Assembly (NCBI GenBank): GCA_052289195.1
Contig: DAWAJD010000009.1
Span: forward strand, 1 to 62,345
Direction: 5' to 3'
DNA from: UBA4644 sp900555855
Lineage (GTDB): Bacteria; Bacillota; Clostridia; Oscillospirales; Butyricicoccaceae
DNA length: 62,345 nucleotides
Notes under the pieces: model-generated
Database searches by the model: none
What the model was told of the DNA's origin: nothing
The model's input: only the letters and a program-made list of their open reading frames with translations
Position numbers and translations under genes: made by a program
Part shown: positions 40,916 to 49,073 of the stretch, in pieces
Position numbering within the stretch: position 1 is the stretch's first letter
Layout: the number at the start of each line of letters is the position of its first letter

Positions 40916-41914
40916 TTAGACCGATGCCGCATCCCCTTCCCCGCCGCAGAGACGGCAGCAGACCCAGTGATCTTCCGTCAGCCGAAGCATCTCCGGTTCT
41001 TCCCGGAGACATTCTTCCTGCGCGCAGGGGCAGCGCGGATGAAAATGGCAGCCAGAGGGCAGATCGATCAGGCTGCCCGGGTCGCCCTTCATCACATGCT
41101 TTTCCCGGTTTCTCAGCTTGGGATCCAGAATGGGCGACGCCGCCATCAGTGCCCTAGTATAGGGATGGCTGGGATGGGAACACATCAGCTCCGTAGGTCC
41201 ATATTCCACCAGTTTTCCCAGATACATCACCGCCACCCGGTCACTGATATAACGAATGACATTCAGATCGTGGGTGATGACCAGATAGGTCAGCTGGCGC
41301 TGCTCCTGCAGATCCAGCAGCAGATTCAGGATCTGTGCCTGCACGGAAACATCCAGCGCAGAGGTCGGCTCATCCAGGATCATGATCTCCGGATCAATGG
41401 CCAGTGCCCGTGCGATGGCGATGCGCTGGAGCTGTCCCCCGGAAAGCTGATGCGGATAGCTGTTAAGATAATGCTCGTCCATCTTTACGCTGCGCAGAGC
41501 CTCCCGTGCCTTTTCCCGCGCTTCCTTTTTGGGGGTGCCATGCAGGATCATGGGGCGCATGATGCTGCTCATGACGGTCTCCCGGGGGTTCAGATTGGAA
41601 GCCGGATCCTGAAAGACCACCGCGATCCTTTGCCGCAGCAGCTTGACTTCGGCGGCGCTGGCCCGGGACATATCGATCCCGTCAATGGTAACAGAGCCCT
41701 GCGTGGCCCGGGTCAGATTCAGGATCAGGCGGGCCAGCGTTGTCTTGCCGGAGCCGGATTCCCCCACCAGGCCCAGGATCTCGCCCTTGTTCAGCGTCAG
41801 CGACACATCGTTGACCGCCTTGACGGTTCTCTTTCCTTTGCTGAAAAAGCCATTATCCACCGAAAACTGCTTCTGCAGATGCTCGATCCGAATGACCTCT
41901 TTCTTTTGCTCCAT
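40916..41914 (-). CDS. Peptide ABC transporter ATP-binding protein (OppF/DppF type)
   Basis: 332 aa ATPase with Walker A GESGSGKT, signature LSGGQLQRIAIARALA, Walker B IMILDEPTSALD, and the C-terminal OppF extension with a Cys cluster (FHPRCPCAQEEC) typical of the oligopeptide subfamily. The start shares the TAATG junction with the preceding OppD-like gene, with GGAGGG upstream. It pairs with the OppD-like ATPase to power import. Confidence 0.94.
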   Translation of the reverse strand: MEQKKEVIRIEHLQKQFSVDNGFFSKGKRTVKAVNDVSLTLNKGEILGLVGESGSGKTTLARLILNLTRATQGSVTIDGIDMSRASAAEVKLLRQRIAVVFQDPASNLNPRETVMSSIMRPMILHGTPKKEAREKAREALRSVKMDEHYLNSYPHQLSGGQLQRIAIARALAIDPEIMILDEPTSALDVSVQAQILNLLLDLQEQRQLTYLVITHDLNVIRYISDRVAVMYLGKLVEYGPTELMCSHPSHPYTRALMAASPILDPKLRNREKHVMKGDPGSLIDLPSGCHFHPRCPCAQEECLREEPEMLRLTEDHWVCCRLCGGEGDAASV

Positions 41915-42882
41915 TACACACCCTCCTCCGCAAAGTGGCAGCGATATGTATGTGTGGCGCTGACGCTCCGTACAGCCGGATCCTGATTTCCGCAGATCTC
42001 CCGCGCCATGGGGCAGCGATTGGCAAAGCGGCAGCCCGGCTTCTTTTCCGTGAGTCTTGGCACCGTGCCGTCAATGGTCTGCAGGCGGGCATCGCGCTTG
42101 GTGCCGCGGGGCAGCGCCTTCATCAGCAGCCGGGTATAGGGGTGGATCGGCCGTTCAAAGACCTCATACACATCTCCCTGCTCCACCAGCTCGCCAGCAT
42201 ACATGATGGCTACCCGGTCCGCCACTTCAGCCACCAGGCCAAAATTGTGGGTGATCAGCATGATGGCCGTATTGAATTCGCTTTTCAGCTGGCTGATGAT
42301 CTCCAGGATCTGCGCCTCTATGGTCACATCCAGCGCGGTCGTCGGCTCGTCGGCAATGAGCAGCGCGGGGTTTCGGCTGATCATCATGGCGATCATCACC
42401 CGCTGACGCATACCGCCGCTCATCTCATGCGGGAACGCCTTTGCCCGCTTTTCCGGATCGGGCATTTTGATGCTCCGATAAAGCTCAATGACCTTTTTCC
42501 ATCCGTCCAGCCTGCTGACGCCGTCCAGCATGATCGCTTCATTCACCTGCGTGCCGGTGGTATAGACCGGGTTCAGCGAATCCAGCGGATTCTGGAAGAT
42601 CATGCCGATATCGCGGCCCCGGACGGCCGTGATCTCCTTGTCGGAAAGCTTTTGCAAGTCGGTGTCGTCAAACAGGATGTTGCCGGACACCCGCGCATTT
42701 TTGTCCAGCAGCCGCATGATGGAATGGGCGATGGTGGATTTTCCGCAGCCGGATTCTCCCACCACCGCGAAGATCTCGCCCCGGTCAATGTGGAAGGAAA
42801 CATCCTTTACGGCGCTGAGATAACCGTCCCGCACTTTGTAATCAATGGACAGCTGCTCCAGGCGAAGTAATTCGTTGCTCAT
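41914..42882 (-). CDS. Peptide ABC transporter ATP-binding protein (OppD/DppD type)
   Basis: 322 aa ATPase with GESGCGKST, a MSGGMRQRVMIAMMIS signature segment, LLIADEPTTALDV, and a Cys-containing C-terminus (GCRFANRCPMAREIC). The ATG at 42882 follows AAGGAGG; a GTG six bases earlier is too close to the site. It overlaps the OppF-like gene by one base. Second ATPase of the importer. Confidence 0.94.
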   Translation of the reverse strand: MSNELLRLEQLSIDYKVRDGYLSAVKDVSFHIDRGEIFAVVGESGCGKSTIAHSIMRLLDKNARVSGNILFDDTDLQKLSDKEITAVRGRDIGMIFQNPLDSLNPVYTTGTQVNEAIMLDGVSRLDGWKKVIELYRSIKMPDPEKRAKAFPHEMSGGMRQRVMIAMMISRNPALLIADEPTTALDVTIEAQILEIISQLKSEFNTAIMLITHNFGLVAEVADRVAIMYAGELVEQGDVYEVFERPIHPYTRLLMKALPRGTKRDARLQTIDGTVPRLTEKKPGCRFANRCPMAREICGNQDPAVRSVSATHTYRCHFAEEGV

Positions 42883-42894
42883 ACGCACACCTCC

Positions 42895-43746
42895 TTAGCC
42901 CTGGGACTTCATCCGGGGATCCAGCAGATCCCGCAGGCCTTCGCCCAGAATGGTAAAGCTCAAAACCGTGTAGACCAGCGCCAGGCCGGGATAAATGGCC
43001 AGCCAGGGCGCCTTGGTAATATATTGGATGCCGTCGGATACCATCAGCCCCCAGTCCGGCGAGGGCGGCTGGGATCCGACGCCCAGGAAGGACAGCGTAG
43101 TGGTGGACATAATGGTCCCGGGCAGCGCCATGGATACCATCACGATCAGAGCGGGAACGATATTGGGGAGAATATAGCGGAACATCAGCGCCAGATCACT
43201 TTCGCCAAAGGCGATACCGGTCTCGATAAAGGCCATATTTTTCAGCGACATGGTTTTTGCCCGGACCGTGCGGGCCATGGAGGCCCAGTTCACCAGCGCG
43301 ATCGCCACAATGGCGTTGGTCAAATTGATACCGATCACTGTAACTACCGCCAGCGCCATGACCATTCCGGGCACGCACCAGGTCAGATCGGCGAAGAACA
43401 GCATGATCCGGTCTACCACGCCGCCGTAATAACCGCAGAACAGCCCCACGATCACGCCGAGAAACAGCTGAATAGAGCCGCCGATCAGCGCCACCTTCAG
43501 CGTGATCCGCGCGCCGTAGATAATGCGGCTGAACTGATCCCTGCCCATGTTGTCCGTCCCGAAGATATGCGCGGCGCTGGGCGCCTTGAAGATCGTGCCG
43601 GGATCGCCGGCATCATAGGCATAGGGCGCCACCTGCTCGGCAAATACCGCAACGAAAATAACGCTGCACAGCATAACGATGCCCACCATAAAGTTGATGT
43701 TTTTCCAACAGCTTCGGAAAAATTCCTTAAACGGACTGTCGTGCAT
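42895..43746 (-). CDS. Peptide ABC transporter permease (OppC/DppC type)
   Basis: 283 aa membrane protein with an N-terminal cytoplasmic stretch, six predicted helices, and the periplasmic-side segment HIFGTDNMGRDQFSRIIYGARI that marks the DppC/OppC group. The coupling loop ETGIAFGESDLALMFRYILPN is present. The start overlaps the OppB-like stop (TAATG) behind GGAGGT. Partner of the OppB-like permease. Confidence 0.94.
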   Translation of the reverse strand: MHDSPFKEFFRSCWKNINFMVGIVMLCSVIFVAVFAEQVAPYAYDAGDPGTIFKAPSAAHIFGTDNMGRDQFSRIIYGARITLKVALIGGSIQLFLGVIVGLFCGYYGGVVDRIMLFFADLTWCVPGMVMALAVVTVIGINLTNAIVAIALVNWASMARTVRAKTMSLKNMAFIETGIAFGESDLALMFRYILPNIVPALIVMVSMALPGTIMSTTTLSFLGVGSQPPSPDWGLMVSDGIQYITKAPWLAIYPGLALVYTVLSFTILGEGLRDLLDPRMKSQG

Positions 43747-44684
43747 TATTTGTCACCTCCACCAGTAGAGATCCGGATGCGGGGATCCAGCAGGCCCAGC
43801 ATGATATCAGCCGCAATGTTGCAGATGACCGTCAGCACGGAGATGATGAAGATCAGGCACTGCACCACATTGAAGTCCTGATAGATAATGGAGTTGATCA
43901 TCAGACCGCCCATGCCCGGAATGACGAAGATCTTTTCAATGATGATATAGCCGGAGATCAGCCAGGGCAGCGACTGAAAGATCTGCACGCAGATAATGAT
44001 CAGCGAATTGCGGAGCACATGCCGCAGCCGCACCGTTTTTTCCGAAAGGCCCTTCGCATAGGCCGTGACCACATATTTTTCCCGGAGCACATCCAGCGCC
44101 TCGCTCTTTGTCAGGCGGATGGTGCTGGCCAGGCCGCTGAGCACGCCGGCCGTCACCGGCAGGACATAGTGCTTCCAGGTCTTCAGCTCCGTCATGGGAA
44201 GCCACTTGAGCTTGACCGCAAACAAAAGCATCAGCAGCACCGAGATCCAAAAGGACGGGATCGATGTTAAAAACAGCGAGACAGTGACGGTGAGCCGGTC
44301 AACAAAGGAATCCTTTTTATAGGCGCACAGCAGGCCCAGGGGGATCGCCAGCCCATATTGGAGGATCGCCGTGATGACCGAAAGCCGCAGGCTCACGGGG
44401 ATCCGCTTGCTGACCAGATCCCAGACCGGCAGCTTGTATTTGAATGAAATGCCGAAGTTCCGCCGGAGAAGCACATTGCCCAGCCAGTCCACATACTGCA
44501 CCAGCAGCGGCCGGTCCAGGCCATATTCCTTTTCGATCTCCTCCAGGCGTTCCACGCTGGCTCCCTCGCCAGCCATCAGCATTACCGGGCTGCCCGGCAT
44601 CAGGTACAGCATGCTGAACACCAGGAAGGAAACGCACAGCACCAGCGCCACGCCGATCAGCAATCGTTTTACGATGTACCGCAA
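43746..44684 (-). CDS. Peptide ABC transporter permease (OppB/DppB type)
   Basis: 312 aa permease with six predicted membrane helices. The N-terminus YIVKRLLIGVALVLCVSFLV and the QYVDWLGNVLLRRNFGIS segment are typical of DppB/OppB. The start codon is TTG at 44684, eight bases after AAGGAG. It is the first transporter gene and follows the beta-lactamase-like gene by 60 bases. Confidence 0.94.
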   Translation of the reverse strand: MRYIVKRLLIGVALVLCVSFLVFSMLYLMPGSPVMLMAGEGASVERLEEIEKEYGLDRPLLVQYVDWLGNVLLRRNFGISFKYKLPVWDLVSKRIPVSLRLSVITAILQYGLAIPLGLLCAYKKDSFVDRLTVTVSLFLTSIPSFWISVLLMLLFAVKLKWLPMTELKTWKHYVLPVTAGVLSGLASTIRLTKSEALDVLREKYVVTAYAKGLSEKTVRLRHVLRNSLIIICVQIFQSLPWLISGYIIIEKIFVIPGMGGLMINSIIYQDFNVVQCLIFIISVLTVICNIAADIMLGLLDPRIRISTGGGDK

Positions 44685-44744
44685 AATAACAGCTCCTTTC
44701 CATGCAGCGTCCGCCGCCCCGGTTTCCGGCGGCGTGCGCCGCGG

Positions 44745-45659
44745 TCAGTCTTCCATATACGCCTGATAAATTGCTCCGGAGAGCTCCGCCAGATAGCTGT
44801 CTCCAACGCGGCCCCGGTCATTTTTATCATAATCCGCTCGGGAAGCGAGATTCCCGTTGTAAAACATACAGAGGATATAATCACCCTTTGCTGTATAGAT
44901 GATGCCGATATCCACATTCAGCTTATCCAGTGTACCGGTCTTGTGGGCCGTCTCCACGCCTTGGGGCAGATATTTGGGGATCCGGGAATCCGTCTGACAC
45001 CGCTTCATGATGTCCAGCATGCCGGCGCTGGCCTCGGGGCAGACCCATTCTCCCCGGTAAAGCAGCTCCAACATCCGCATCGCCTCCAGCGGCGCAGTCT
45101 GATCGTTTTCCTCCGTTATGCAGCGATACCATTTGGAGCCATGATAACTGGGCCTTTGTCCGCCATTGTCTGCGCGGAGCTGTTCGAAGCTTCGCCCATT
45201 CATCTCATAGTAAATGTCGATCAGCTTTGCGCAGCCCCAATCACATTTCGTATGGACCAGCCCCAGGGCATCAATAACATTTTTTCTGATGTTGTCCCGG
45301 CCCACAAAATCAAAAAGAAAATCTGTCGCGGTATTATCCGAAAGGATCATCATCAGCGTGGCATAATCCTTCAGCGTGGGATTGAGCCCCGGATCCAGCT
45401 CCGCCAAAACGCCGCTTCCGGCGGATTTGATCTCCTCGGTCAGCGGGTGCCGGTCGCTGAGCCGGCATTCTCCCGCATAGACCTTTCGAAACAGCTCCGC
45501 CAGGATATAGATCTTGTATGCGCTGGCCGTGGGAAACGGCTGTTCTCCGTGATAGGAGATCGTCCGGCCGCTGTTCAGATCCCGAAACGCGAACCCCAGC
45601 GGCGCGGCGCTGTTTTTCTGGAACCTTTCCGCAACTTGCAAAACCCTTTCAATACTCAT
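44745..45659 (-). CDS. Class A beta-lactamase-like serine hydrolase without a signal peptide
   Basis: 304 aa. The three active-site motifs of penicillin-interacting serine enzymes are in order: S46-A-Y-K49, S107-D-N109 and K240-T-G242, spaced as in class A beta-lactamases. There is no N-terminal signal peptide after the start at 45659 (AGGAGG upstream), so it is probably cytoplasmic. The omega-loop Glu typical of true class A lactamases is not obvious. Sitting before a peptide importer and near DppA, it may act on imported cell-wall peptides rather than on antibiotics (inference). Confidence 0.85.
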   Translation of the reverse strand: MSIERVLQVAERFQKNSAAPLGFAFRDLNSGRTISYHGEQPFPTASAYKIYILAELFRKVYAGECRLSDRHPLTEEIKSAGSGVLAELDPGLNPTLKDYATLMMILSDNTATDFLFDFVGRDNIRKNVIDALGLVHTKCDWGCAKLIDIYYEMNGRSFEQLRADNGGQRPSYHGSKWYRCITEENDQTAPLEAMRMLELLYRGEWVCPEASAGMLDIMKRCQTDSRIPKYLPQGVETAHKTGTLDKLNVDIGIIYTAKGDYILCMFYNGNLASRADYDKNDRGRVGDSYLAELSGAIYQAYMED

Positions 45660-45724
45660 AAGCCCCTCCTTCAGCTTTATCTGGCAAGGAAGCCTGCCGG
45701 CGCCGCCGGCAGGGCCTGCCTGCT

Positions 45725-45780
45725 CATAAAAACACAAGGCAGCACAGCCGCTCCCATGATTTGGAACGGCCGCGCTGCCT
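45725..45780 (-). terminator. Terminator of the AraC-type gene
   Basis: A 14-bp stem with two G-T pairs (45780-45767 with 45752-45739), followed on the minus strand by TTGTGTTTTTA. Confidence 0.7.
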
Positions 45781-46657
45781 ATGAGATCGTTGGATCTTCC
45801 TCGCTGGCGCTGTGAGAATTGCTGCGGCGGTATTCTGCCGGCGAAACGCCGGCGAGCTTCAAAAAATTTCGGTAGAAGGTGGAAAAATCGTGGTAGCCCA
45901 CCTGCTCTGCCACCTGCTGGAGCGGAAGCTCGCCCAGCCCGATCAGGCGCTTTGCCTCCTTGATGCGCACTTCTGTCACATACTGCTTTACGGATTTGCC
46001 GGTATATTGCCGGAACGCCTTGTTGATCGCGCTGCGCGGCAGCGCCGTGATCCCCGAAAGGACCTCCGCCGACAGAGCCTGATCATAATTGGCCTGGATA
46101 TGCTGCACACATCGCAGGACCTCTGCCCGCGTTCGGTCCGTATCTTCCGGTTCCTCTGCGCCCGCTCCATCCCCGGGAAGCTCGCTCCGGAGCATCATCA
46201 GCAGCGCGGACACCGTCAAAAACGGCGCTGTCTCCAGCGCAGACGGCCCGGCATAGCTCTGCTCATCCATGAGGCTCTTCAGGCAATGATCCAGCCGTGT
46301 CCTGGTCTCTGCAGGCACCGGAAAAACATCGGGCAGGTTTTTGAAATCCCGCCGAAGCCCGTTGATCCTGGAAAACAGGATGTCCGCGATGCTCTGGGAG
46401 AAGGACAGGCAGAAATATCGGGTGTTTTCATAAATATACATGCTATGATCCACGCCCGGCGGCGTAAAGAAACACTCGCCCGGCTTCTGCAGGATCTCCC
46501 GCCCGTACTGCATTTCCAAGACCTGTCCCTGGATCAGATAGACACAATGGTAAAAGTCATGCCGATGCTTTCGCACGGGGCCCTGATACCCCTCGCCGAT
46601 ATACAGGTGACACTTATGCTTTCCCTCAAACAGGAAACGGCGATACCAGCTATTCAT
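45779..46657 (-). CDS. AraC family transcriptional regulator
   Basis: 292 aa. The N-terminal cupin-like half shows RKHRHDFYHCVYLIQGQ and FTPPGVDHSMYIYE. The C-terminal double helix-turn-helix includes ITALPRSAINKAFRQYTGKS, then VAEQVGYHDFSTFYRNFLK. I take the ATG at 46657 (AAAGGA nine bases upstream) over a TTG at 46681. It has its own promoter and terminator and lies just upstream of the beta-lactamase-like/peptide transporter operon, its likely target. The ligand is unknown. Confidence 0.92.
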   Translation of the reverse strand: MNSWYRRFLFEGKHKCHLYIGEGYQGPVRKHRHDFYHCVYLIQGQVLEMQYGREILQKPGECFFTPPGVDHSMYIYENTRYFCLSFSQSIADILFSRINGLRRDFKNLPDVFPVPAETRTRLDHCLKSLMDEQSYAGPSALETAPFLTVSALLMMLRSELPGDGAGAEEPEDTDRTRAEVLRCVQHIQANYDQALSAEVLSGITALPRSAINKAFRQYTGKSVKQYVTEVRIKEAKRLIGLGELPLQQVAEQVGYHDFSTFYRNFLKLAGVSPAEYRRSNSHSASEEDPTIS

Positions 46658-46693
46658 GATGTCCCGTCCTTTCCCGTTCAAGTAAGTAAGGCC

Positions 46694-46722
46694 ATTATAA
46701 CAATATTTCTGCCGAAATGCAA
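46694..46722 (-). promoter_or_regulatory. Promoter of the AraC-type gene
   Basis: Minus-strand TTGCAT (46722-46717), 17-bp spacer, perfect TATAAT (46699-46694). Confidence 0.7.
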
Positions 46723-46808
46723 TGACAAATATTTATTTCTTTTAAAAAATGCAATCTCTCCCGTTTTCTTTGACGCTTTTACCCAAATCCTTCTTTTGCC
46801 CTCCCCTC

Positions 46809-46837
46809 TTGCGCGGCGGGCGAAAGCATGGTATCAT
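46809..46837 (+). promoter_or_regulatory. Promoter of the Cys-rich small protein gene
   Basis: TTGCGC (46809-46814), 17-bp spacer, TATCAT (46832-46837). Confidence 0.6.
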
Positions 46838-46870
46838 AAAGAAAATCACCGGCAGAAAGGAGCCTTTTGC

Positions 46871-47161
46871 ATGAGCGAAAAGCCTTATTGGGAGGGCAAG
46901 CACTACGCCTTTTTCCAGAATAAAGAATGTGAGTTTTTCCCCTGCCACAAAACGGAGCAGCCGGAGCAGTTCAACTGCCTGTTCTGCTACTGCCCGCTGT
47001 ATGCCCTGGGCGAACGATGCGGCGGCGGCTTCACCTATACGGAAACCGGCTGCAAGGATTGCTCCGGCTGTATGCTGCCCCATGTGCCGAAGAATTACGG
47101 CTATATCATGGACAAGTTCGGCGAGATCATGGCCCTGGCGGCCAAAAAAGAGGAAAAATAA
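46871..47161 (+). CDS. Cysteine-rich small metal-binding-type protein
   Basis: 96 aa protein with nine Cys, mostly in NCLFCYCPLY and GCKDCSGCMLPH, and an aromatic N-terminus (YAFFQNKECEFFPCH). It fits the 'cysteine-rich small domain' family, a presumed metal- or cluster-binding module sometimes found near cobalamin genes. AAGGAG lies at 46857-46862. It has its own promoter and terminator. The function is unknown; metal binding is inferred from the Cys pattern. Confidence 0.82.
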   Translation: MSEKPYWEGKHYAFFQNKECEFFPCHKTEQPEQFNCLFCYCPLYALGERCGGGFTYTETGCKDCSGCMLPHVPKNYGYIMDKFGEIMALAAKKEEK

Positions 47162-47163
47162 GC

Positions 47164-47192
47164 AAAAGACGGGCGTTTTGCCCGTCTTTTTT
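47164..47192 (+). terminator. Terminator of the Cys-rich protein gene
   Basis: An 11-bp stem (47164-47174 with 47180-47190), loop GTTTT, T6. Confidence 0.88.
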
Positions 47193-47277
47193 GTGCCGCC
47201 GTTAAAAATATTTCCACAAAAAATTTTTTGCCAATTTGGTCAGACTGCCGGTTTTTGCCCGCGTTTGGCTGTTGCGA

Positions 47278-47306
47278 TTGACAATTTGTTTTTGTTAATT
47301 TAAAAT
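47278..47306 (+). promoter_or_regulatory. Promoter of the low-GC gene
   Basis: Perfect TTGACA (47278-47283), 17-bp spacer, TAAAAT (47301-47306), inside AT-rich DNA. A leader of about 145 bases follows before the gene. Confidence 0.8.
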
Positions 47307-47361
47307 AATATACAACACACATCGTTAACTGGTTTTGTACAAATAACAAAGGAGGGATAAC

Positions 47362-47373
47362 ATGAATAATTAA
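47362..47373 (+). other. Three-codon minigene in the leader
   Basis: AAAGGAGGG is followed at normal spacing by ATG AAT AAT TAA (47362-47373). Next comes an 8-bp stem TGCTTTAG / CTAAAGCA (47379-47410 region). This is the best ribosome binding site in the leader, yet it serves a peptide of three residues, so it may be regulatory or a remnant of an interrupted gene. Confidence 0.5.
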
Positions 47374-47458
47374 TTCTGCTTTAGTGTTTTCGCAGAAATT
47401 CTAAAGCATCAAACATCACTCGTGGGGATGACAATGAAAACAGAGAGGCGTAAACACT

Positions 47459-48361
47459 ATGATGAAACGCATTTTATCTGTAGCTCTTTCGCTTCTTTTT
47501 GCTCTCAATTTGATGATGTGGTGTGCCCCAAAGACACAGGCTCTGGATTCCGCTTCATACAATGGTGAAACGGACATTTTTACCGTTGATGGGATCCTTT
47601 CTTATTTCAAAAGCACAAATGAATATACTGTGAATGCAACATTAAATGATGAAGTTATCCTCTTTTCCTTTGCCTATCGTGATCGATTCCAAGTATTTGA
47701 AATGGAAATTCCTATTACTGACCTGGGGTTAACACGCGAGGATCTTAACACTATTTCCAATTGGAACACCGTCTTTGATGTTGCAATAAAATCGATTCCC
47801 TCTTTGGATGATATCTTAAGCTCTTCGGGTGATATTTCTCTTTCTCCTATTCCAGACGCTACGATCAACGACACTGATGCTGATCTTTTGGCGGAATTGA
47901 GATCTCTTTACGGTTCCCCCTATAATTATCAGGTAGGATATGGGCAGTATTCTGGCTACTGGGTCACTGTGCGGGAATCACTGGAATTCCGCATTGAATT
48001 TGCCGGGCAGGGTGTTTCCATTGGCGGAAAAACTTTGCAGGCAGCAGCATCCTTAATCGGCATTCGCTGGCCCGTTCTTGGCACCTTACTTGGCCTAACC
48101 GCAAATGCTCTTGTTCCCGCTAACACTTCCGTTAATCTATATGATTGTATGGTATACCTTGGGCGCATGGGTGATATCAATGGCACAACCTACTATGCAG
48201 ATACACACACAAGGATCCACCGCGCATTTGATGTAATAAATGAGCCAAACGATGTCAAAATGGATCTCGAACCCTATATTGATTATTATTACGATTCGGA
48301 AGATAACTTTTCTGGTGTTCAAACAATAATTAGAAACACAGTGGAGGCGTATCTCGCATGA
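47459..48361 (+). CDS. Secreted protein of unknown function, low GC
   Basis: 300 aa. An N-terminal signal peptide (RILSVALSLLFALNLMM core) ends near Ala28 (KTQA). The mature part is acidic, Asp/Tyr-rich, with no motif I recognise. Codon use and base composition are clearly AT-richer than the neighbours, which suggests recent acquisition. GAGAGG at 47442-47447 is a moderate site. Its stop overlaps the start of the next, high-GC gene (ATGA). I cannot assign a family. Confidence 0.8.
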   Translation: MMKRILSVALSLLFALNLMMWCAPKTQALDSASYNGETDIFTVDGILSYFKSTNEYTVNATLNDEVILFSFAYRDRFQVFEMEIPITDLGLTREDLNTISNWNTVFDVAIKSIPSLDDILSSSGDISLSPIPDATINDTDADLLAELRSLYGSPYNYQVGYGQYSGYWVTVRESLEFRIEFAGQGVSIGGKTLQAAASLIGIRWPVLGTLLGLTANALVPANTSVNLYDCMVYLGRMGDINGTTYYADTHTRIHRAFDVINEPNDVKMDLEPYIDYYYDSEDNFSGVQTIIRNTVEAYLA

Positions 48362-49005
48362 CGAACCCCGAAGCCGGCCGTTCCCCCGCGGCGCAGGCGC
48401 GCCGGACTGCCCTTTCGCTTTTCTGGGGCATGGCGCTGGTGCTGACCGCCGGGCAGTTCACCGTGGAGCGGCCGCTGTATGACCGGCTGTTTCTCAACTG
48501 GATCCCCGCCTTTTTGGGCTGCGGCCTGCTGCTCTCCGTCCTTCCCCGGGCGGTCTCCGGCTGGCAGCGCCGGGTCTGCGCCGGACTTCTGCTGCTGGGA
48601 GCGCTGGGCGGCGGCGCAGGCGCGATCCTGCATTTTGCCGCCGGAACGATCCCTCCGGCGCTGGTATGTCTGGGACTGCTGAGCGTGCCGGGAGCGCTGT
48701 GGCTGCTGCTGCGCTGGCTGATGCAAAGCGACTGCGAGACGCTCTGGGCCTGGCGGACTGCCGCCATCCTCCTTCTGCTGCCCTGGCTGGGCAGCGCGCT
48801 CTGGCAGATCACGGCGCTGACCGGCTACCAGCCCATGCTGGAGCTTGTGGGCCCGGGCTTTTATGACGCTGTGATCTCCCGGCTGGAGCCCGCCTCCACC
48901 TGGCTGCGCTGCGGTCTTGGGGCGCTGCTGCTGCCCCTGCTGCTGCCGGAGCTGGTGGCCTTTTGCCAGCGGTCTGCCGCAGAGGAAGGTAGCGGGCGCC
49001 TGTAA
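48358..49005 (+). CDS. Membrane protein of unknown function
   Basis: 215 aa protein with five or six predicted membrane helices (for example ALSLFWGMALVLTAGQF, WIPAFLGCGLLLSVLP, VCAGLLLLGALGGGAGAIL). It has normal high GC, in sharp contrast to the gene it is coupled to. The start lies within the upstream stop (ATGA), with GGAGG inside the upstream gene. I do not recognise a family. Confidence 0.75.
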   Translation: MTNPEAGRSPAAQARRTALSLFWGMALVLTAGQFTVERPLYDRLFLNWIPAFLGCGLLLSVLPRAVSGWQRRVCAGLLLLGALGGGAGAILHFAAGTIPPALVCLGLLSVPGALWLLLRWLMQSDCETLWAWRTAAILLLLPWLGSALWQITALTGYQPMLELVGPGFYDAVISRLEPASTWLRCGLGALLLPLLLPELVAFCQRSAAEEGSGRL

Positions 49006-49027
49006 CGCAGAAAAACCGCATATAAGA

Positions 49028-49067
49028 ACCGGCGGCGTGAGCAATTCACGCCGCCGGTGTTTTTTTG
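49028..49067 (+). terminator. Terminator after the membrane protein gene
   Basis: Perfect 13-bp stem (49028-49040 with 49046-49058), then GTGTTTTTTT-like tail. Confidence 0.9.
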
Positions 49068-49073
49068 CAGAGA

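Noticed and set aside
44745..45659. Acquired antibiotic-resistance beta-lactamase
   Set aside because: Active-site motifs fit, but there is no export signal and the operon is a peptide importer. I call it a beta-lactamase-like hydrolase only.
46742..47083. Minus-strand frame opposite the Cys-rich protein gene
   Set aside because: No ribosome site. The plus-strand protein has a promoter, site, conserved Cys pattern and terminator.
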